The position numbers were made by a program, and so were the translations under genes. Of a DNA stretch of 64,000 nt, positions 8,284-19,045 are shown piece by piece. The stretch is from Oscillatoriaceae cyanobacterium M7585_C2015_266. GTDB lineage: Bacteria > Cyanobacteriota > Cyanobacteriia > Cyanobacteriales > Oscillatoriaceae. The stretch lies in NCBI GenBank assembly GCA_015295835.1, contig DVEG01000010.1, positions 82,045-146,044 of the forward strand. Direction: 5' to 3'. How positions within the stretch are numbered: the first letter of the stretch is position 1; the number at the start of each line of letters is the position of its first letter. The notes beneath the pieces are model-generated. The model was not told where the DNA came from, ran no database searches, and saw only the letters and a list, made by a program, of their open reading frames with translations.

Positions 8284-9222
8284 TTACTCTGCCCCTAGCA
8301 GGCAAGCCAGCAATGCTTTTTGAACATGCATACGATTTTCTGCCTGCTCCCACACTCGCGATTGTGCTCCTTCGATTACTTCGTTAGTGATTTCTTCGCC
8401 TCGGTGTGCTGGCAAACAGTGCAGTACAATTGCTTGCGAGTCGGCATGGGATAATAACTTTTCATTCACTTGATACGGTTGAAACAAAGGTATTCGCGAG
8501 CGTGCTTCTTCTTCCTGCCCCATACTTGCCCAAACATCAGTATATACTACTTGCGCGTCTTTCACTGCCGCCACAGGATCATGCGTCAGCATCACTTCAC
8601 TCTTGCCAAAAGCGAGTGCTTTTGCTTTTTCCACGACATCTGCAGCCGGTTCATAATTAGGTGGCGTTGCAATTCGCACGTTTGCTCCTACCATTGCGCA
8701 CCCTAGGAGCAGGGAATTGGCTACATTATTGCCATCTCCCACATAACTTACGGTGATATCTTGAAATTTACCAAAACATTCTCGTATTGTCAGCAAATCT
8801 GCCATTGCTTGACAGGGGTGATAGCGATCGCTCAATGCATTAATTATTGGTATTTTTGCATAGTCTGCAAAAGTTTGTAAATCTTCTTGAGCAAAAGTCC
8901 GCACTGCCAATACATCTAAATACCGATCTAAAACCCGCGCCGTATCCACCAGTGGTTCGCCACGACTTACTTGAGTAACGTTAGGATTCAGATCGATTAC
9001 CTGCCCTCCTAATTGATACATTGCCACTTCAAAACTCACCCTTGTTCGTGTGGATGCTTTGTAAAACAATAATCCTAATACTTTATTATTGCAGCGCAGT
9101 TTTACTTTCCCTGCTTTCATTTCTGCTGCCAAATCCAACAGACAGCCCAATTCCTCCACACTCAAATCGCCTAAGGTTAAAAAATCGCGTCCTTTTAATG
9201 TTTTTAATATTTCCATCATCAC
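8284..9222 (-). CDS. argF: Ornithine carbamoyltransferase
   Basis: The enzyme joins carbamoyl phosphate and ornithine to form citrulline in arginine biosynthesis in the cytoplasm. At 312 residues it is normal for the family. The carbamoyl-phosphate loop STRTR (in KASTRTRVSFEVAMY, about residue 55) is present, as are HPCQAMADLL near 135, the Asn-containing GDGNNVANSL near 160 and the ornithine-binding HCLPAHRGEEI near 268. The first codon is GTG followed directly by two ATGs; the second or third codon is as likely as a start. There is no strong ribosome binding site. The next gene upstream on the same strand ends 20 bases away, so cotranscription with dus is possible. Confidence 0.97.
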   Translation of the reverse strand: MMMEILKTLKGRDFLTLGDLSVEELGCLLDLAAEMKAGKVKLRCNNKVLGLLFYKASTRTRVSFEVAMYQLGGQVIDLNPNVTQVSRGEPLVDTARVLDRYLDVLAVRTFAQEDLQTFADYAKIPIINALSDRYHPCQAMADLLTIRECFGKFQDITVSYVGDGNNVANSLLLGCAMVGANVRIATPPNYEPAADVVEKAKALAFGKSEVMLTHDPVAAVKDAQVVYTDVWASMGQEEEARSRIPLFQPYQVNEKLLSHADSQAIVLHCLPAHRGEEITNEVIEGAQSRVWEQAENRMHVQKALLACLLGAE

Positions 9223-9241
9223 TATTTTGTGTTGTTAAAAA

Positions 9242-10300
9242 CTAGGTTTTTTGAAAAAATGGGTTGTTTACAGTTTCGTTCAATTCATTCATATTTTTGA
9301 GCTGAGCGAGCGCTTTATCGATGATAGCGCAGCCTTCTTGAACTGTTTCTATTCGTGCCAAGCGATCACGCAATTCTCCTGCAAAAGGGAATCCTTTCGC
9401 ATACCAAGTTAAGTGCTTACGAGCTTGGCGCACGCCGCTTATCCCTTTATATTCCCACAGCGCCTTCAAATGTTCCTTAGCACATTCCAACCTTTCTACT
9501 GCCGTTGGCGGAGGCAATTTTTCTCCTGTTTTCAGGAAATGATCAATTTCTCCCACCAAAAACGGATAGCCCAAGGTTCCCCGCGAACACATTACCCCAT
9601 CTGCGCCGGTTTCTTCTAGACAGCGCACGGCAGCGTCAACGGAAAAAATATCTCCATTTGCGATTACAGGAATTGAGAGAATTTCCTTTACCCGTCGAAT
9701 CCACTCCCATTTAGCAGGGCCGTTATATCCTTGCGCACGAGTACGCCCGTGGACAGTAATCATCTGTGCTCCTGCATCTTGCATACGTTTGGCAAAGTCA
9801 AGGATATTAATTTCTTGCTCCGTCCAACCGATGCGAGTTTTTACTGTCACCGGCACTGGTACTGCTTTTACCACTGCCCGTACGATTGCCTCAGCGGTTT
9901 CTGGTTCCCGCAGTAGAGCAGAACCGCCGCCATTTTTAGTAATCTTGTTTACGGGACAGCCCATATTAATATCAACGGTATCAGCTCCTTCTTCTACTGC
10001 CATCTGAGCAGCTTCTGCCAGGAAATCCGGGCGACAGTCAAATAATTGAATGCTAATCGGGTGTTCCTGCGGATCTACCTCCATAATTTTTGGTAATTGT
10101 TTGACGTAGTGCAGCCCGGTGGCATTCACCATCTCTGTGTACATCATCGAGTCTGGAGCATAGCGGCGCACCAGTCGGCGAAATACTAAATCTGTAACGC
10201 CGGAGAGAGGTGATTGTAGTACGCGGCTTTTGACTTCAAAATTGCCAATTTTCAGAGGAGTTGCTAACCTTTGTTTTAGTTCTGGAGAAAGAACGGGCAT
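9242..10300 (-). CDS. dusB: tRNA-dihydrouridine synthase
   Basis: This flavin enzyme reduces specific uridines in the tRNA D-loop to dihydrouridine. The 352-residue product has the Dus TIM barrel: the substrate strand LQSPLSGVTDLVFRRL near residue 28, the catalytic Cys in MGCPVNKITKNGGGSALL near 113, VTVKTRIGW near 155, TVHGRTRAQGYNGPA near 180 and the FMN phosphate site (ANGDI, MCSRGTLGYPFLVGE) near 220-250. It belongs to the DusB/NifR3 group by overall form, although the exact tRNA position is inferred. The small helical C-terminal domain is complete. It lies 20 bases upstream of argF on the same strand. Confidence 0.93.
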   Translation of the reverse strand: MPVLSPELKQRLATPLKIGNFEVKSRVLQSPLSGVTDLVFRRLVRRYAPDSMMYTEMVNATGLHYVKQLPKIMEVDPQEHPISIQLFDCRPDFLAEAAQMAVEEGADTVDINMGCPVNKITKNGGGSALLREPETAEAIVRAVVKAVPVPVTVKTRIGWTEQEINILDFAKRMQDAGAQMITVHGRTRAQGYNGPAKWEWIRRVKEILSIPVIANGDIFSVDAAVRCLEETGADGVMCSRGTLGYPFLVGEIDHFLKTGEKLPPPTAVERLECAKEHLKALWEYKGISGVRQARKHLTWYAKGFPFAGELRDRLARIETVQEGCAIIDKALAQLKNMNELNETVNNPFFQKT

Positions 10301-10578
10301 TGGGTAGCGTCGATATTTAGATTAGATTAGTAGATTTGTATATTATAAGGTTTTGTTTTTATATTTTGAGACAAACAGGCGCGCTGCCTTCAAGTGGGGA
10401 GTAATTGAAAACAGGGCCCGGGGAACAGAGCCGGCGACATGGCAGGTTTGTCGAACTAAGCAAAACTTAACAAAAGCCGAGTCAATACTGGAGTAACTCG
10501 GTAGTCAACCCTCTGGTAGACTGGAGAACTTGAGTAGGCTCATAAAACGACGCAATATCAGCAGTTGGGAGGACAGCT
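10301..10578. promoter_or_regulatory. Divergent control region between dus and glpX
   Basis: The 278-base gap separates divergent genes and must hold promoters for both. The part nearest dus is AT-rich, while the part nearest glpX is more GC-rich. The only firm element is the glpX ribosome binding site GGGAGG at 10567-10572, six bases before a TTG codon. I see no convincing operator. Confidence 0.5.
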
Positions 10579-11619
10579 TTGTTAGAGAGTACTCTTGGTT
10601 TGGAAATAATAGAGGTGGTCGAACAAGCCGCGATCGCCGCAGGTCGCTGGATGGGTAAAGGTGACAAAAAAACCGCAGACCAAGTGGCCGTAGAAGCCAT
10701 GCGGGAGCGGATGAATAAAATCAAAATGCGGGGCCGAATAGTGATCGGAGAAGGAGAGCGGGACGAAGCCCCCATGCTCTATATCGGCGAAGAAGTAGGT
10801 ATTTGCACCCGCCCGGACGCCGAAAAATACTGCAAACCTGAAGAACTAATCGAAGTTGATATTGCGGTAGACCCCTGCGAAGGCACCAACTTGGTGGCCT
10901 ATGGTCAAAACGGGTCAATGGCAGTATTAGCCATTTCCGAAAAAGGCGGGCTGTTTGCCGCCCCAGACTTTTATATGAAGAAACTGGCTGCCCCTCCAGC
11001 CGCTAAAAATCATGTAGATATTCGCAAAACCCCTACCGAAAACCTCAACATCCTCGCCGAATGCTTGGATCGCAAAGTAGAGGAACTGGTAGTGGTAGTT
11101 ATGGACCGACCCCGTCACAAAGATTTAATAAATGAAATCCGTAAAGCTGGTGCGCGGGTGAGATTAATCAGCGACGGCGATGTGTCAGCAGCAATCTGCT
11201 GCGCGTTTTCCGGAACTAACATCCACGCTCTTATGGGTATTGGTGCAGCTCCTGAAGGAGTGATTTCGGCAGCAGCTATGCGCTGTCTGGGCGGGCACTT
11301 TCAAGGGCAACTGATCTACGATCCAGAAGTAGTGCAAACGGGTTTAATTGGGGAAAGTAAAGAAGACAACCGTAAGCGGCTCTTAGATATGGGCATTACC
11401 GATCCAGATAAAGTATATAACGCCGAAGAACTCGCCTCTGGCGAAACGGTGCTGTTTGCCGCTACCGGAATTACTCCAGGCATGCTGATGGAAGGCGTGC
11501 GATACTTCCATGGCGGAGCACGCACCCAAAGTCTGGTGATTTCCTCTCAATCGAAAACTGCTCGTTTTGTTGACACGATCCACTTGTTTGAGCGACCGAA
11601 AACGCTGCAGTTGAGATAG
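10579..11619 (+). CDS. glpX: Class II fructose-1,6-bisphosphatase / sedoheptulose-1,7-bisphosphatase
   Basis: In cyanobacteria this GlpX-type enzyme removes the C1 phosphate from both fructose-1,6- and sedoheptulose-1,7-bisphosphate in the Calvin cycle, and is the main SBPase. The 346-residue product is full length and starts [22 protein letters not shown] as in the family. Metal and substrate residues are visible in [17 protein letters not shown] (near 55), [14 protein letters not shown] (near 100) and [20 protein letters not shown] (near 220). The start is a TTG, made convincing by GGGAGG six bases upstream and by alignment with the family N-terminus. hemA follows about 210 bases downstream, probably with its own promoter. 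Confidence 0.95.
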   Translation: MLESTLGLEIIEVVEQAAIAAGRWMGKGDKKTADQVAVEAMRERMNKIKMRGRIVIGEGERDEAPMLYIGEEVGICTRPDAEKYCKPEELIEVDIAVDPCEGTNLVAYGQNGSMAVLAISEKGGLFAAPDFYMKKLAAPPAAKNHVDIRKTPTENLNILAECLDRKVEELVVVVMDRPRHKDLINEIRKAGARVRLISDGDVSAAICCAFSGTNIHALMGIGAAPEGVISAAAMRCLGGHFQGQLIYDPEVVQTGLIGESKEDNRKRLLDMGITDPDKVYNAEELASGETVLFAATGITPGMLMEGVRYFHGGARTQSLVISSQSKTARFVDTIHLFERPKTLQLR

Positions 11620-11828
11620 TTAATGGCAAATAGAGCAAAAGGGTATGGGAGATGGGCATCGAGGTAATGAGGCATGGGTAATTGCTAATCGGTAATTGGG
11701 GAAAAACTTGATAAATCTAAGGCCCTTTTGCCTTTTGGCCCGAAGCTCTGCTAGCCCGTTTTACAAATCCCTTTTGCTATGCCCCTTCCCCCTTAGCAAA
11801 AACGCATTAGTAAGAACGCAATAAGCTC

Positions 11829-13127
11829 ATGAATATTGCCGTCGTAGGTTTAAGTCATAAAACAGCTTCGGTTGAAATTCGGGAAAAATTAAGCATTCCA
11901 GAGCCACAGCTGGAAAAAGCGATCGCAGCTGTGAAGGCATACCCCCATGTAGAAGAAGTCGCTATCCTCAGCACTTGTAATCGCTTGGAAATATATATCG
12001 TCACCAACGAAACCGAACAAGGTGTGCGGGAAGTGACGCAGTTTCTCTCGGAACACAGTAAAATCCCCCTGCAGCAGTTGCGATCGCACCTATTCATCCT
12101 GCTACACCAAGATGCAGTCATGCACTTGATGCGAGTAGCCGGTGGGCTAGACAGTCTGATTCTTGGAGAAGGGCAAATTTTAGCCCAAGTCAAAAACGCT
12201 CATAAACTTGGGCAGCAATACGGCGGCATCGGGCGCATTCTCAATCGACTTTTCAAGCAAGCAATTACCGCAGGCAAACGCGTTCGCACCGAAACCAGTA
12301 TTGGCACCGGTGCAGTTTCTATCAGCTCGGCAGCAGTGGAGCTTGCCCAAATGAAAGTAGAGAATTTGTCTTCCTGTCGGGTGGCAATTCTCGGAGCCGG
12401 CAAAATGTCTCGCCTACTCGTGCAACACCTGGTTTCCAAAGGGGCAACCCAAATTGCTATTATCAATCGCTCTCTGCGACGGGCAGAAGAGTTAGCCTCG
12501 CAATTTAAACAAGTGCCTTTACAATTGCACTTGATGTCGGAAATGATGCGGGTGATTGCTGAATCAGATATTGTATTTACTAGTACTTCCTCAACTGAAC
12601 CGCTACTCGATCGCGCTAAATTAGAAAGCACTCTCGCTCCCAATCAACCTTTAATGTTATTCGATATTTCTGTGCCTCGCAATGTAGCAGCAGATGTAAA
12701 CGAGCTGGAAAATGTCAAAGCTTTTAATGTCGATGACTTGAAAGCTGTTGTGGCACAGAATCAAGAAAATCGCCGCCAAATGGCTGCAGAAGCTGAAGGC
12801 TTGTTGGAAGAAGAAACCGAAGCGTTTGAAGTGTGGTGGCGCTCCCTGGAAACCGTTCCCACTATCAATAGCTTGCGAGAAAAAATAGAAACTATTCGCG
12901 AACAAGAATTAGAAAAAGCTCTCTCCCGTCTCGGCTCTGAATTTGCCGAAAGACATCAAGAGGTTATAGAAGCACTGACGCGCGGAATTGTTAACAAAAT
13001 TTTGCACGATCCAATGGTGCAACTGCGCGCCCAACAAGATATTGAAACCAGACGTCGGGCAATGGAAACCCTACGTCTGTTGTTTAATCTCGATACGGAA
13101 ACTCGCTCAACTGAGCAATACGGTTGA
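11829..13127 (+). CDS. hemA: Glutamyl-tRNA reductase
   Basis: The enzyme reduces glutamyl-tRNA(Glu) to glutamate-1-semialdehyde, the committed step of tetrapyrrole synthesis that feeds haem and chlorophyll. The 432-residue product opens with [15 protein letters not shown], which contributes to glutamate binding. It has the catalytic Cys50 in STCNRLEIY, matching the position in characterised enzymes. The region [18 protein letters not shown] near residue 105 and the NADPH fold ([17 protein letters not shown]) near 185 are intact. The C-terminal dimerisation helices are complete. It begins at an ATG without a strong Shine-Dalgarno sequence, as is common in cyanobacteria, and is followed by a long hairpin. 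Confidence 0.97.
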   Translation: MNIAVVGLSHKTASVEIREKLSIPEPQLEKAIAAVKAYPHVEEVAILSTCNRLEIYIVTNETEQGVREVTQFLSEHSKIPLQQLRSHLFILLHQDAVMHLMRVAGGLDSLILGEGQILAQVKNAHKLGQQYGGIGRILNRLFKQAITAGKRVRTETSIGTGAVSISSAAVELAQMKVENLSSCRVAILGAGKMSRLLVQHLVSKGATQIAIINRSLRRAEELASQFKQVPLQLHLMSEMMRVIAESDIVFTSTSSTEPLLDRAKLESTLAPNQPLMLFDISVPRNVAADVNELENVKAFNVDDLKAVVAQNQENRRQMAAEAEGLLEEETEAFEVWWRSLETVPTINSLREKIETIREQELEKALSRLGSEFAERHQEVIEALTRGIVNKILHDPMVQLRAQQDIETRRRAMETLRLLFNLDTETRSTEQYG

Positions 13128-13143
13128 GGATGATTGTAGTACA

Positions 13144-13180
13144 GAAGCCTTCGCGTATAGCAACTATACGTTAAGGCTTC
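13144..13180 (+). terminator. Long imperfect palindrome after hemA, probable terminator
   Basis: Two nested inverted repeats are present: GAAGCCTT / AAGGCTTC outside and CGTATAG / CTATACG inside, around a CAA loop, with a 2-base internal bulge on each side. The hairpin starts 17 bases after the hemA stop. The following bases (TTACTTG) are only weakly T-rich, so efficiency is uncertain. Confidence 0.55.
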
Positions 13181-13218
13181 TTACTTGAACTTAAAATTAA
13201 AAAATAATAATATAAAAG

Positions 13219-16200
13219 ATGAACTGGTTAAAAAAACTCCCTTGGCGGCAACTCTTAATATTTCTAGGATTTTTGCTAGCCTTCGATCTTTTTGCCCGAT
13301 TTTTTGTAGAAAGTCTCTGGTTTCAGGAAGTCGGGTATTTTGAGATATTTTGGCGGCAACTGACTACTCGCGGGGTGTTGTGGATTTGCACTCTCTTCCT
13401 CAGCAGTGGGTTTCTCCTGGGAAATTTAGCACTAGCCGAGCGTCTTAAATATCCTAAAGATGAAAAATATTTTTCTGACAAATCACTATCAAATCTTATC
13501 CCTCCACCTCCAGTCATCACTTTGCCTTGGTTACTACTTACCGTGTTGGGGCTGGGGGTGTTTCTAGGAGCTATCACAATATATTATAGCTTAGTAGCTG
13601 CTTCTTATTGGCATTCCGATATCGGCAATTTATTAAAAATTAATAATTCCCCGCCACGTTTGCAACCGCAAATTATCTGGTTACTGTGGCAGCAGTTGCC
13701 ATCAATACACTGGCAAATAGGTGTGCCGCTAGTTTTTGCGTTTGCTCTAATAGTTATTCCCGCTCTATTATGGGCTATTGTCTTCTGGATGAGCTTAATT
13801 TTTGGCTTCATATTATCTAATAATTGGGAAAAGTTTTTATTATTTTTACATCCTACTACCTTCAACAGCACTGATCCTGTATTTGGGCATGATATCAGCT
13901 TTTATGTTTTCACGTTACCAATATTAGAGTTAACAGAATTTTGGCTGGTGGGAATATCTTTATTAGCATTTGCGGTGGTATCCCTGACATATTTGCTATC
14001 AGGAAATAGTATTTCAGAAGGAAGATTTTTAGGATTTTCTCAGCGGCAACAGCGCCACTTGTATATATTGGGTGGAGTAGTAATGTTAGCGATCGCATTT
14101 TTCTATTGGTTGCGTCGCTATGAATTACTATATTCCAGCCGTGGCGTCACTTACGGTGCTAGTTTTACCGACATTAACGTGCAATTACCAGTTAATACAT
14201 TGTTAAGTTTAATTGCCATAGCGAGCGCTTTAATTTTTTTGTGGCAGGCAAAAAAATTAAAATCAAATTACAAAAAAATTATTACTTATCCATATCCATT
14301 GCTATTGATTTACACTTTTATAGGTTATACTATAATAGCAGCATTTACTAGCTTGCTATTGCCATTTATAGTGCAAAGGGCAATTGTACAACCTAATGAA
14401 ATTGAACGGGAGAAACCTTACATAGAGCGGAGTATTGCTTTGACAAGAGAAGCATTTGATTTAAATGATATTGAAGTAAGAACTTTTAATCCACAAGGCA
14501 GACTTTCTGCAGCTGAAATTTTAGAAAATCACCAAACAATCCGCAATATTCGTTTGTGGGATACGCGCCCCCTTCTAGAAACAAATCGTCAATTGCAGCA
14601 AATTAGATTATACTATAAATTTGCTCATGCTGATATTGATCGTTATACTCTGAAGACTGAGAAAAAGGAGAATATTTTTGATTCTTATTTCTGGAAAAAT
14701 TTAGTTGAAGAAGTTACAAATTCAGAAACGAATGCTCAACTGCAAATTCCAAAACTGCAAACAGAGACAGAAAAACAACAAGTAATTGTAGCAGCGCGAG
14801 AATTAGATTACAGCGCAGTGCCAGAGGCAGCAAAAACCTGGCTAAATCAACACTTAGTTTATACACATGGTTATGGCTTTACCATGAGCCCGGTAAATAA
14901 AGTAGCTCCAGGGGGGTTGCCGGAATATTTTGTTAAAGATATTGGAGTAGGTTTACAAACGCTGCGCACTTCCAGCCCTCGCATACGCGCAAGTATTCCA
15001 ATCGGGCATCCTCGAATTTATTATGGCGAAATTACCGACACCTACGTAATGGCACCGACAAAAGTAAAGGAGCTAGACTATCCACAAGGAGAGGAAAATG
15101 TTTACAATACTTATGACGGCAGCGGCGGAATATTAATTGGTAATTGGTGGCGACGGTTGCTTTTTGCAGAGTATTTGAAAGATTGGCAAATGATATTTAC
15201 TCCGGAGTTTAAACCGGAAACGAAATTACTTTTTCGTCGCAATATCAAAAAGCGGGTAGAAGCGATCGCTCCATTTTTGCGTTACGACAGTGATCCTTAT
15301 TTAGTAATTGCAAAAGCTAACATTTGGAGAAATAATCATTCAAAAAATGAAGGCAAAGAAACTGAAAGTGAAGAAAATTATCTCTACTGGATAATTGATG
15401 CCTATACAACAAGCGATCGCTATCCTTATTCCGAGCCAGACAAATATAATTTCAATTATATCCGCAACTCCGTAAAAGTCGTCATCGACGCCTACAATGG
15501 CAATCTTGCTTTTTATATCGCTGACAAAACCGATCCGCTTGTAGCGAGTTGGAGTGCCATTTTTCCTAACATGTTTAAACCCCTGAGCGCCATGTCTCCT
15601 TCCCTGCGCAGTCACATACGTTATCCTTCAGATTTATTCAACATTCAATCAGAAAAATTACTCACTTACCACATGACTGATCCGCAGGTATTTTATAATA
15701 AAGATGATCAATGGCGAATTCCTAATGAAATTTACGGCAGCGAACAACAAAAAATACAACCGTATTATCTAATAATGAAGCTGCCAACCGCCACCTCAGA
15801 AGAATTTATTTTACTTCTCCCCTTTACACCAGCCAGCCGCAATAACCTAATAGCTTGGCTAGCTGCTCGTAGCGATGGCGACAACTACGGCAAACTTCTT
15901 CTTTATCAATTCCCCAAACAAAAACTAATTTATGGAACCGAACAAATAGAAGCGCGTATAAACCAAGATCCGGCTATTTCTCAACAAATCTCTCTATGGA
16001 ATCGAGAAGGTTCGCGAGCCATACAAGGCAATTTATTAGTAATTCCCATTGCACAATCACTTCTCTATGTTGAACCCCTCTATTTAGAAGCGCAAAAAAA
16101 TAGCCTACCAACTTTAGCGCGAGTTATAGTTGCTTATGAAAACCGTATCGCCATGGCAGAAACATTAGAAGCAGCCCTGACAGCAGTTTTAAAATCTCAG

Positions 16201-16239
16201 CAGCCCACAGCTCCTGCCATTGTCCGCCCAGTAGAATAG
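13219..16239 (+). CDS. UPF0182 (COG1615) large membrane protein
   Basis: This is a 1006-residue protein of the UPF0182 family. The N-terminal third has about seven hydrophobic segments (for example near residues 8-28, 47-68, 93-118, 165-195, 245-265, 285-300 and 325-390). A large soluble part follows with the conserved blocks [54 protein letters not shown] and [16 protein letters not shown]. The role of this family is not established; it is common in cyanobacteria and actinobacteria. The coding part is more AT-rich than hemA before it. A possible GC-rich hairpin (GGGCGC/GCGCCC, 16260-16277) lies between it and the convergent tldD. Confidence 0.93.
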   Translation: MNWLKKLPWRQLLIFLGFLLAFDLFARFFVESLWFQEVGYFEIFWRQLTTRGVLWICTLFLSSGFLLGNLALAERLKYPKDEKYFSDKSLSNLIPPPPVITLPWLLLTVLGLGVFLGAITIYYSLVAASYWHSDIGNLLKINNSPPRLQPQIIWLLWQQLPSIHWQIGVPLVFAFALIVIPALLWAIVFWMSLIFGFILSNNWEKFLLFLHPTTFNSTDPVFGHDISFYVFTLPILELTEFWLVGISLLAFAVVSLTYLLSGNSISEGRFLGFSQRQQRHLYILGGVVMLAIAFFYWLRRYELLYSSRGVTYGASFTDINVQLPVNTLLSLIAIASALIFLWQAKKLKSNYKKIITYPYPLLLIYTFIGYTIIAAFTSLLLPFIVQRAIVQPNEIEREKPYIERSIALTREAFDLNDIEVRTFNPQGRLSAAEILENHQTIRNIRLWDTRPLLETNRQLQQIRLYYKFAHADIDRYTLKTEKKENIFDSYFWKNLVEEVTNSETNAQLQIPKLQTETEKQQVIVAARELDYSAVPEAAKTWLNQHLVYTHGYGFTMSPVNKVAPGGLPEYFVKDIGVGLQTLRTSSPRIRASIPIGHPRIYYGEITDTYVMAPTKVKELDYPQGEENVYNTYDGSGGILIGNWWRRLLFAEYLKDWQMIFTPEFKPETKLLFRRNIKKRVEAIAPFLRYDSDPYLVIAKANIWRNNHSKNEGKETESEENYLYWIIDAYTTSDRYPYSEPDKYNFNYIRNSVKVVIDAYNGNLAFYIADKTDPLVASWSAIFPNMFKPLSAMSPSLRSHIRYPSDLFNIQSEKLLTYHMTDPQVFYNKDDQWRIPNEIYGSEQQKIQPYYLIMKLPTATSEEFILLLPFTPASRNNLIAWLAARSDGDNYGKLLLYQFPKQKLIYGTEQIEARINQDPAISQQISLWNREGSRAIQGNLLVIPIAQSLLYVEPLYLEAQKNSLPTLARVIVAYENRIAMAETLEAALTAVLKSQQPTAPAIVRPVE

Positions 16240-16300
16240 CTGTAAATTTAAAAATAGCAGGGCGCACTAGCGCGCCCAAACAAACATTAAATCAAAAAAA

Positions 16301-17734
16301 TTAACTAGCCTCGCCGCCAACGACAACATTGCGAATTCGCAAACTTGGGCCACCGCAACCTACGGGCAAACCACTTTGACCACCTTTACCGCAACCTCCG
16401 GATTCATCCCAGTAGAAATCATCTCCGATTGCCTCAATATCTGCCAAAGTAGAAAAAACATTCCCCGACAGCGTCACATCTCGCACTGGTTCAGCTATCT
16501 GCCCATTACGAATCATCCAAGCTTCCCCGGCGCTAAAAGTAAACATTTCTCCATTCGTCATACCTCCTAGCCAGTTGCGAGCATAAACCCCTTCTTTTAT
16601 CTCAGCAAATAAATCTTGCACTGGCGTAGTACCCCGCTCGATCCAAGTATTTGTCATCCGTACAATCGGCGCATAGTGGTAATTCAAACAGCGAGCATTG
16701 CCAGTCGGCGCTTCTTTTAGCTTTCCAGCAGTTTCTCGAGAGTGCAGACGCCCAACCAATACTCCATCCTTAATTAACTGTGTTATAGTTGCCGGGGTGC
16801 CTTCATCGTCGTAGAAATAGCTACCGCGATGCCCTTGGGGTGCGGCTCCGTCAAAAATCTGTAGTTCCTTTGGTCCAAAGCGCCGCCCCAGGGTCATTAC
16901 TTCTAGTAAGTCGGGGTTTTCATATGCCATATCTGCTTCAGAAAGATGTCCGAAAGCTTCGTGGACAAATAATCCGCTGAGAATGGGGTCAATAACTACA
17001 GTGTAGGTATTACCTTTAACTGGGGGCAGAGATAAAGCATTTACAGCTCGCTGTGCAGCACTGCGTACTTGTTCATCGAGATTGGTTAAATCTTCGTAGG
17101 CTTTGCGCGAACCGGTGGTTTCCCGCCCAGTTTGTACTGTTTCGCCGTTGCGAGCTGTGGCGGCAAAGCGCATTTCCATGTCTACCCAGGATTGTTCAAT
17201 TAAAGTGCCTTCAGATGTGGCCAAAATTACTCGTTGGGCGCTATCGCTGTAGCGTACTGAAGTAGTTGTAATCCTCGGATCGAGACTGCGAAGGATTTCA
17301 GAGTAGTGAGTGCAAAGTGCTTTTTTTTGGGCGAGGGGAACTTCTCTTGGATTAGTACCTGTAAGCGGTAGACAGCAATCTGCTTTTACTGTAGGCACTG
17401 GCGCTAGAATAGTTTCTTCTTCTCCGACTAATCTAGCAGCAGCGATCGCTTCTTCAATCCTTTCTGTCAGTGTCGAGAGTTGATTAAAGCTGGCAAAGCC
17501 CCACCCGCCTTTATAGCAAGCCCTGACTTGCCCGCCAATCGATATTCCTTCGCTGAGAGTTTCAATTTTGTCTTTGCGCAATAAGATATCTGTTGCTTCT
17601 GCTTCTTCTAAGCGAATGGCTAAATAATCGACGCGGGAGGCAAAGCGCGCTATTGCCTCGGAAAGCATATTTTTAGCGTCAGCAAGCAAATGCGACATAT
17701 ATTTCTGAATTTGCAAGTATAATCTCTTTCTCAT
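16301..17734 (-). CDS. tldD: TldD/PmbA-family metalloprotease
   Basis: TldD-type proteins are zinc peptidases that, with PmbA/TldE, process small peptides in the cytoplasm. The 477-residue product carries the catalytic HExxxH motif as HEAFGHLSEAD near residue 265. Downstream are the family's AGKLKEAPTGNARCLNYHYAP block and a C-terminal metal-ligand region with GCGKGGQSGLPVGCGGPSLR. The first ATG has GGAAGAG about 7 bases upstream; an internal ATG at codon 13 (MSHLLADAKNML) is closer to the usual family N-terminus. The partner gene pmbA is not in the window. A degraded oxidoreductase fragment ends one base before this start codon. Confidence 0.93.
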   Translation of the reverse strand: MRKRLYLQIQKYMSHLLADAKNMLSEAIARFASRVDYLAIRLEEAEATDILLRKDKIETLSEGISIGGQVRACYKGGWGFASFNQLSTLTERIEEAIAAARLVGEEETILAPVPTVKADCCLPLTGTNPREVPLAQKKALCTHYSEILRSLDPRITTTSVRYSDSAQRVILATSEGTLIEQSWVDMEMRFAATARNGETVQTGRETTGSRKAYEDLTNLDEQVRSAAQRAVNALSLPPVKGNTYTVVIDPILSGLFVHEAFGHLSEADMAYENPDLLEVMTLGRRFGPKELQIFDGAAPQGHRGSYFYDDEGTPATITQLIKDGVLVGRLHSRETAGKLKEAPTGNARCLNYHYAPIVRMTNTWIERGTTPVQDLFAEIKEGVYARNWLGGMTNGEMFTFSAGEAWMIRNGQIAEPVRDVTLSGNVFSTLADIEAIGDDFYWDESGGCGKGGQSGLPVGCGGPSLRIRNVVVGGEAS

Positions 17735-17735
17735 C

Positions 17736-17902
17736 CTACACTCTTCCCTGAACCTCCCTCAAAACAGCTAAAACCGTTTGCAAAGGATTAAGACTGGGCG
17801 AATCCGTGATACCACAGTAAAAAAACGATCTCCGTAGCGCGCCAGCAACCCGCCGGCAACTAAACCACCGATGCCGCTGCCGACGACAATTACATCAAAA
17901 TC
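17736..17902 (-). pseudogene. Remnant of an FAD-dependent oxidoreductase (CrtO/carotene-isomerase-like)
   Basis: Read on the minus strand, one frame gives DFDVIVVGSGIGGLVAGGLL followed by ARYG, a classic N-terminal FAD/NAD dinucleotide-binding sequence of phytoene-dehydrogenase-like enzymes. A second frame continues with FYCGITDSPSLNPLQTVLAV, which matches how I recall the same family continuing about 30 residues later. The segment between, which normally includes the glutamate binding the FAD ribose, is missing. There is no start codon in frame (a TAA lies just upstream), and the second frame ends in TAG one base before tldD. It is therefore a decayed gene with an internal deletion. Family assignment is from memory of motifs, not a search. 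Confidence 0.75.
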
Positions 17903-17932
17903 TTGCCTTTATTTTATATTTTCCTAGTTTTT

Positions 17933-19045
17933 TTAGTTTCTTTTTTCCCGCTCCTCGAGTTTTTGCAAAATTTCCAGTGATTTGAGCTGAATGTCTTGAA
18001 CAAACTTTCTTAGCGTCTGATATTTGAGGGGCAGATAGACATCAGAAATTTCCTCCTGCCATTGTTCATCTAAATATGCTTCCAAATCTCTGACGTTATT
18101 TTCGATCGCCTTTACTACTTCTCCTACACGCTCTTCTACCAGGCCTCTGACAGATGCTTCTATTTCTAGTTGCTTTTTCAGAGATTCACTGATTTTGATT
18201 TCACTTTCTTCGCTGCCTACTTTTACTTCTTCTTTCGGCTTTACCAAGACGAAATTAGCGCTTTCATTATCCCGCTCAGCTTCTTTAGAATCAGATAACA
18301 CTAAGTTATTCTTGTTGCGAGAATTGATAGCCAATTGAAGTTCCGTGATTTCATCTTCGTCCACGTCTTCGGTAATATCCCGACCTTTTTGCAAGTATTG
18401 ATAGTAGGGAAGCATCGACTCTACGATTATACTTGCTGTTTTTAGCTGTTTTTCTGGATCTTCTAAACAAGCCGCTGTTCCGTATAGTCGAAATTCTAGA
18501 TCCTCTGGTGTTTCACAAGCATAAAATAGCGAGCGCACCAATTCGTCAAATTCCAGAGAATCCAATGTCGCCCAATCCTGAGTGCTATAGGCAAATTTGT
18601 AATTTAGCGCCGAAAATACCAGAATTTTAGCTAATCTTAGCGTCGATTCTCTAGAAATGGAATACTTCAAATCATATAGATCATAAGGATATTTTACTCC
18701 CTTTTTCAGCTGTCTTAGTTGCGTTCTTATTCTTTTCCTTTTCGCCACACTTTCTGGGTATAACTTACTGAGTTTTTGTATCAAAGTATTGGCTATTAAA
18801 AAATACTGAACTTTTTTATTCAGTTTTTTTACTACCTGTATTAGTAGAGATTTTAAATCTCCGTAAGTAGGAGCTATTTTATATACCTCTTGGATTAATA
18901 CAGATAAATCTAAAGCTTCTAACTTTTTCTCGTCATTTTCCCATTTACCTTGCCAAGAACAAAGAAGTAGTTTTTTGATTTTTATTAAATTATCATTCCG
19001 TTCTAAATCCTTAACAATGTCATCTAGTACTGCAAGATTTTCCAT
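17933..19045 (-). CDS. Large hypothetical protein, helical, unknown
   Basis: The product is 370 residues. I do not recognise it beyond the impression of a cyanobacteria-restricted family. It is strongly helical and charged. The N-terminal 150 residues are Lys/Leu-rich (for example KKLNKKVQYFLIANTLIQKLS), and a central part has DWATLDSLEFDELVRSLFYAC. An acidic linker lies near residues 220-270, and the C-terminal 100 residues have a coiled-coil pattern (LVEERVGEVVKAIENNVRDLE). I chose the ATG at 19045 because AGGAG lies 9 bases upstream; the frame stays open for 19 more codons. No membrane segment. The gene is isolated between the oxidoreductase remnant and the DegT gene. Confidence 0.7.
   Translation of the reverse strand: MENLAVLDDIVKDLERNDNLIKIKKLLLCSWQGKWENDEKKLEALDLSVLIQEVYKIAPTYGDLKSLLIQVVKKLNKKVQYFLIANTLIQKLSKLYPESVAKRKRIRTQLRQLKKGVKYPYDLYDLKYSISRESTLRLAKILVFSALNYKFAYSTQDWATLDSLEFDELVRSLFYACETPEDLEFRLYGTAACLEDPEKQLKTASIIVESMLPYYQYLQKGRDITEDVDEDEITELQLAINSRNKNNLVLSDSKEAERDNESANFVLVKPKEEVKVGSEESEIKISESLKKQLEIEASVRGLVEERVGEVVKAIENNVRDLEAYLDEQWQEEISDVYLPLKYQTLRKFVQDIQLKSLEILQKLEEREKRN

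Noticed and set aside
10482..10775. 97-codon minus-strand frame over the glpX start
   Set aside because: Antisense to the well-conserved GlpX N-terminus; low-complexity Ser/Ile composition.
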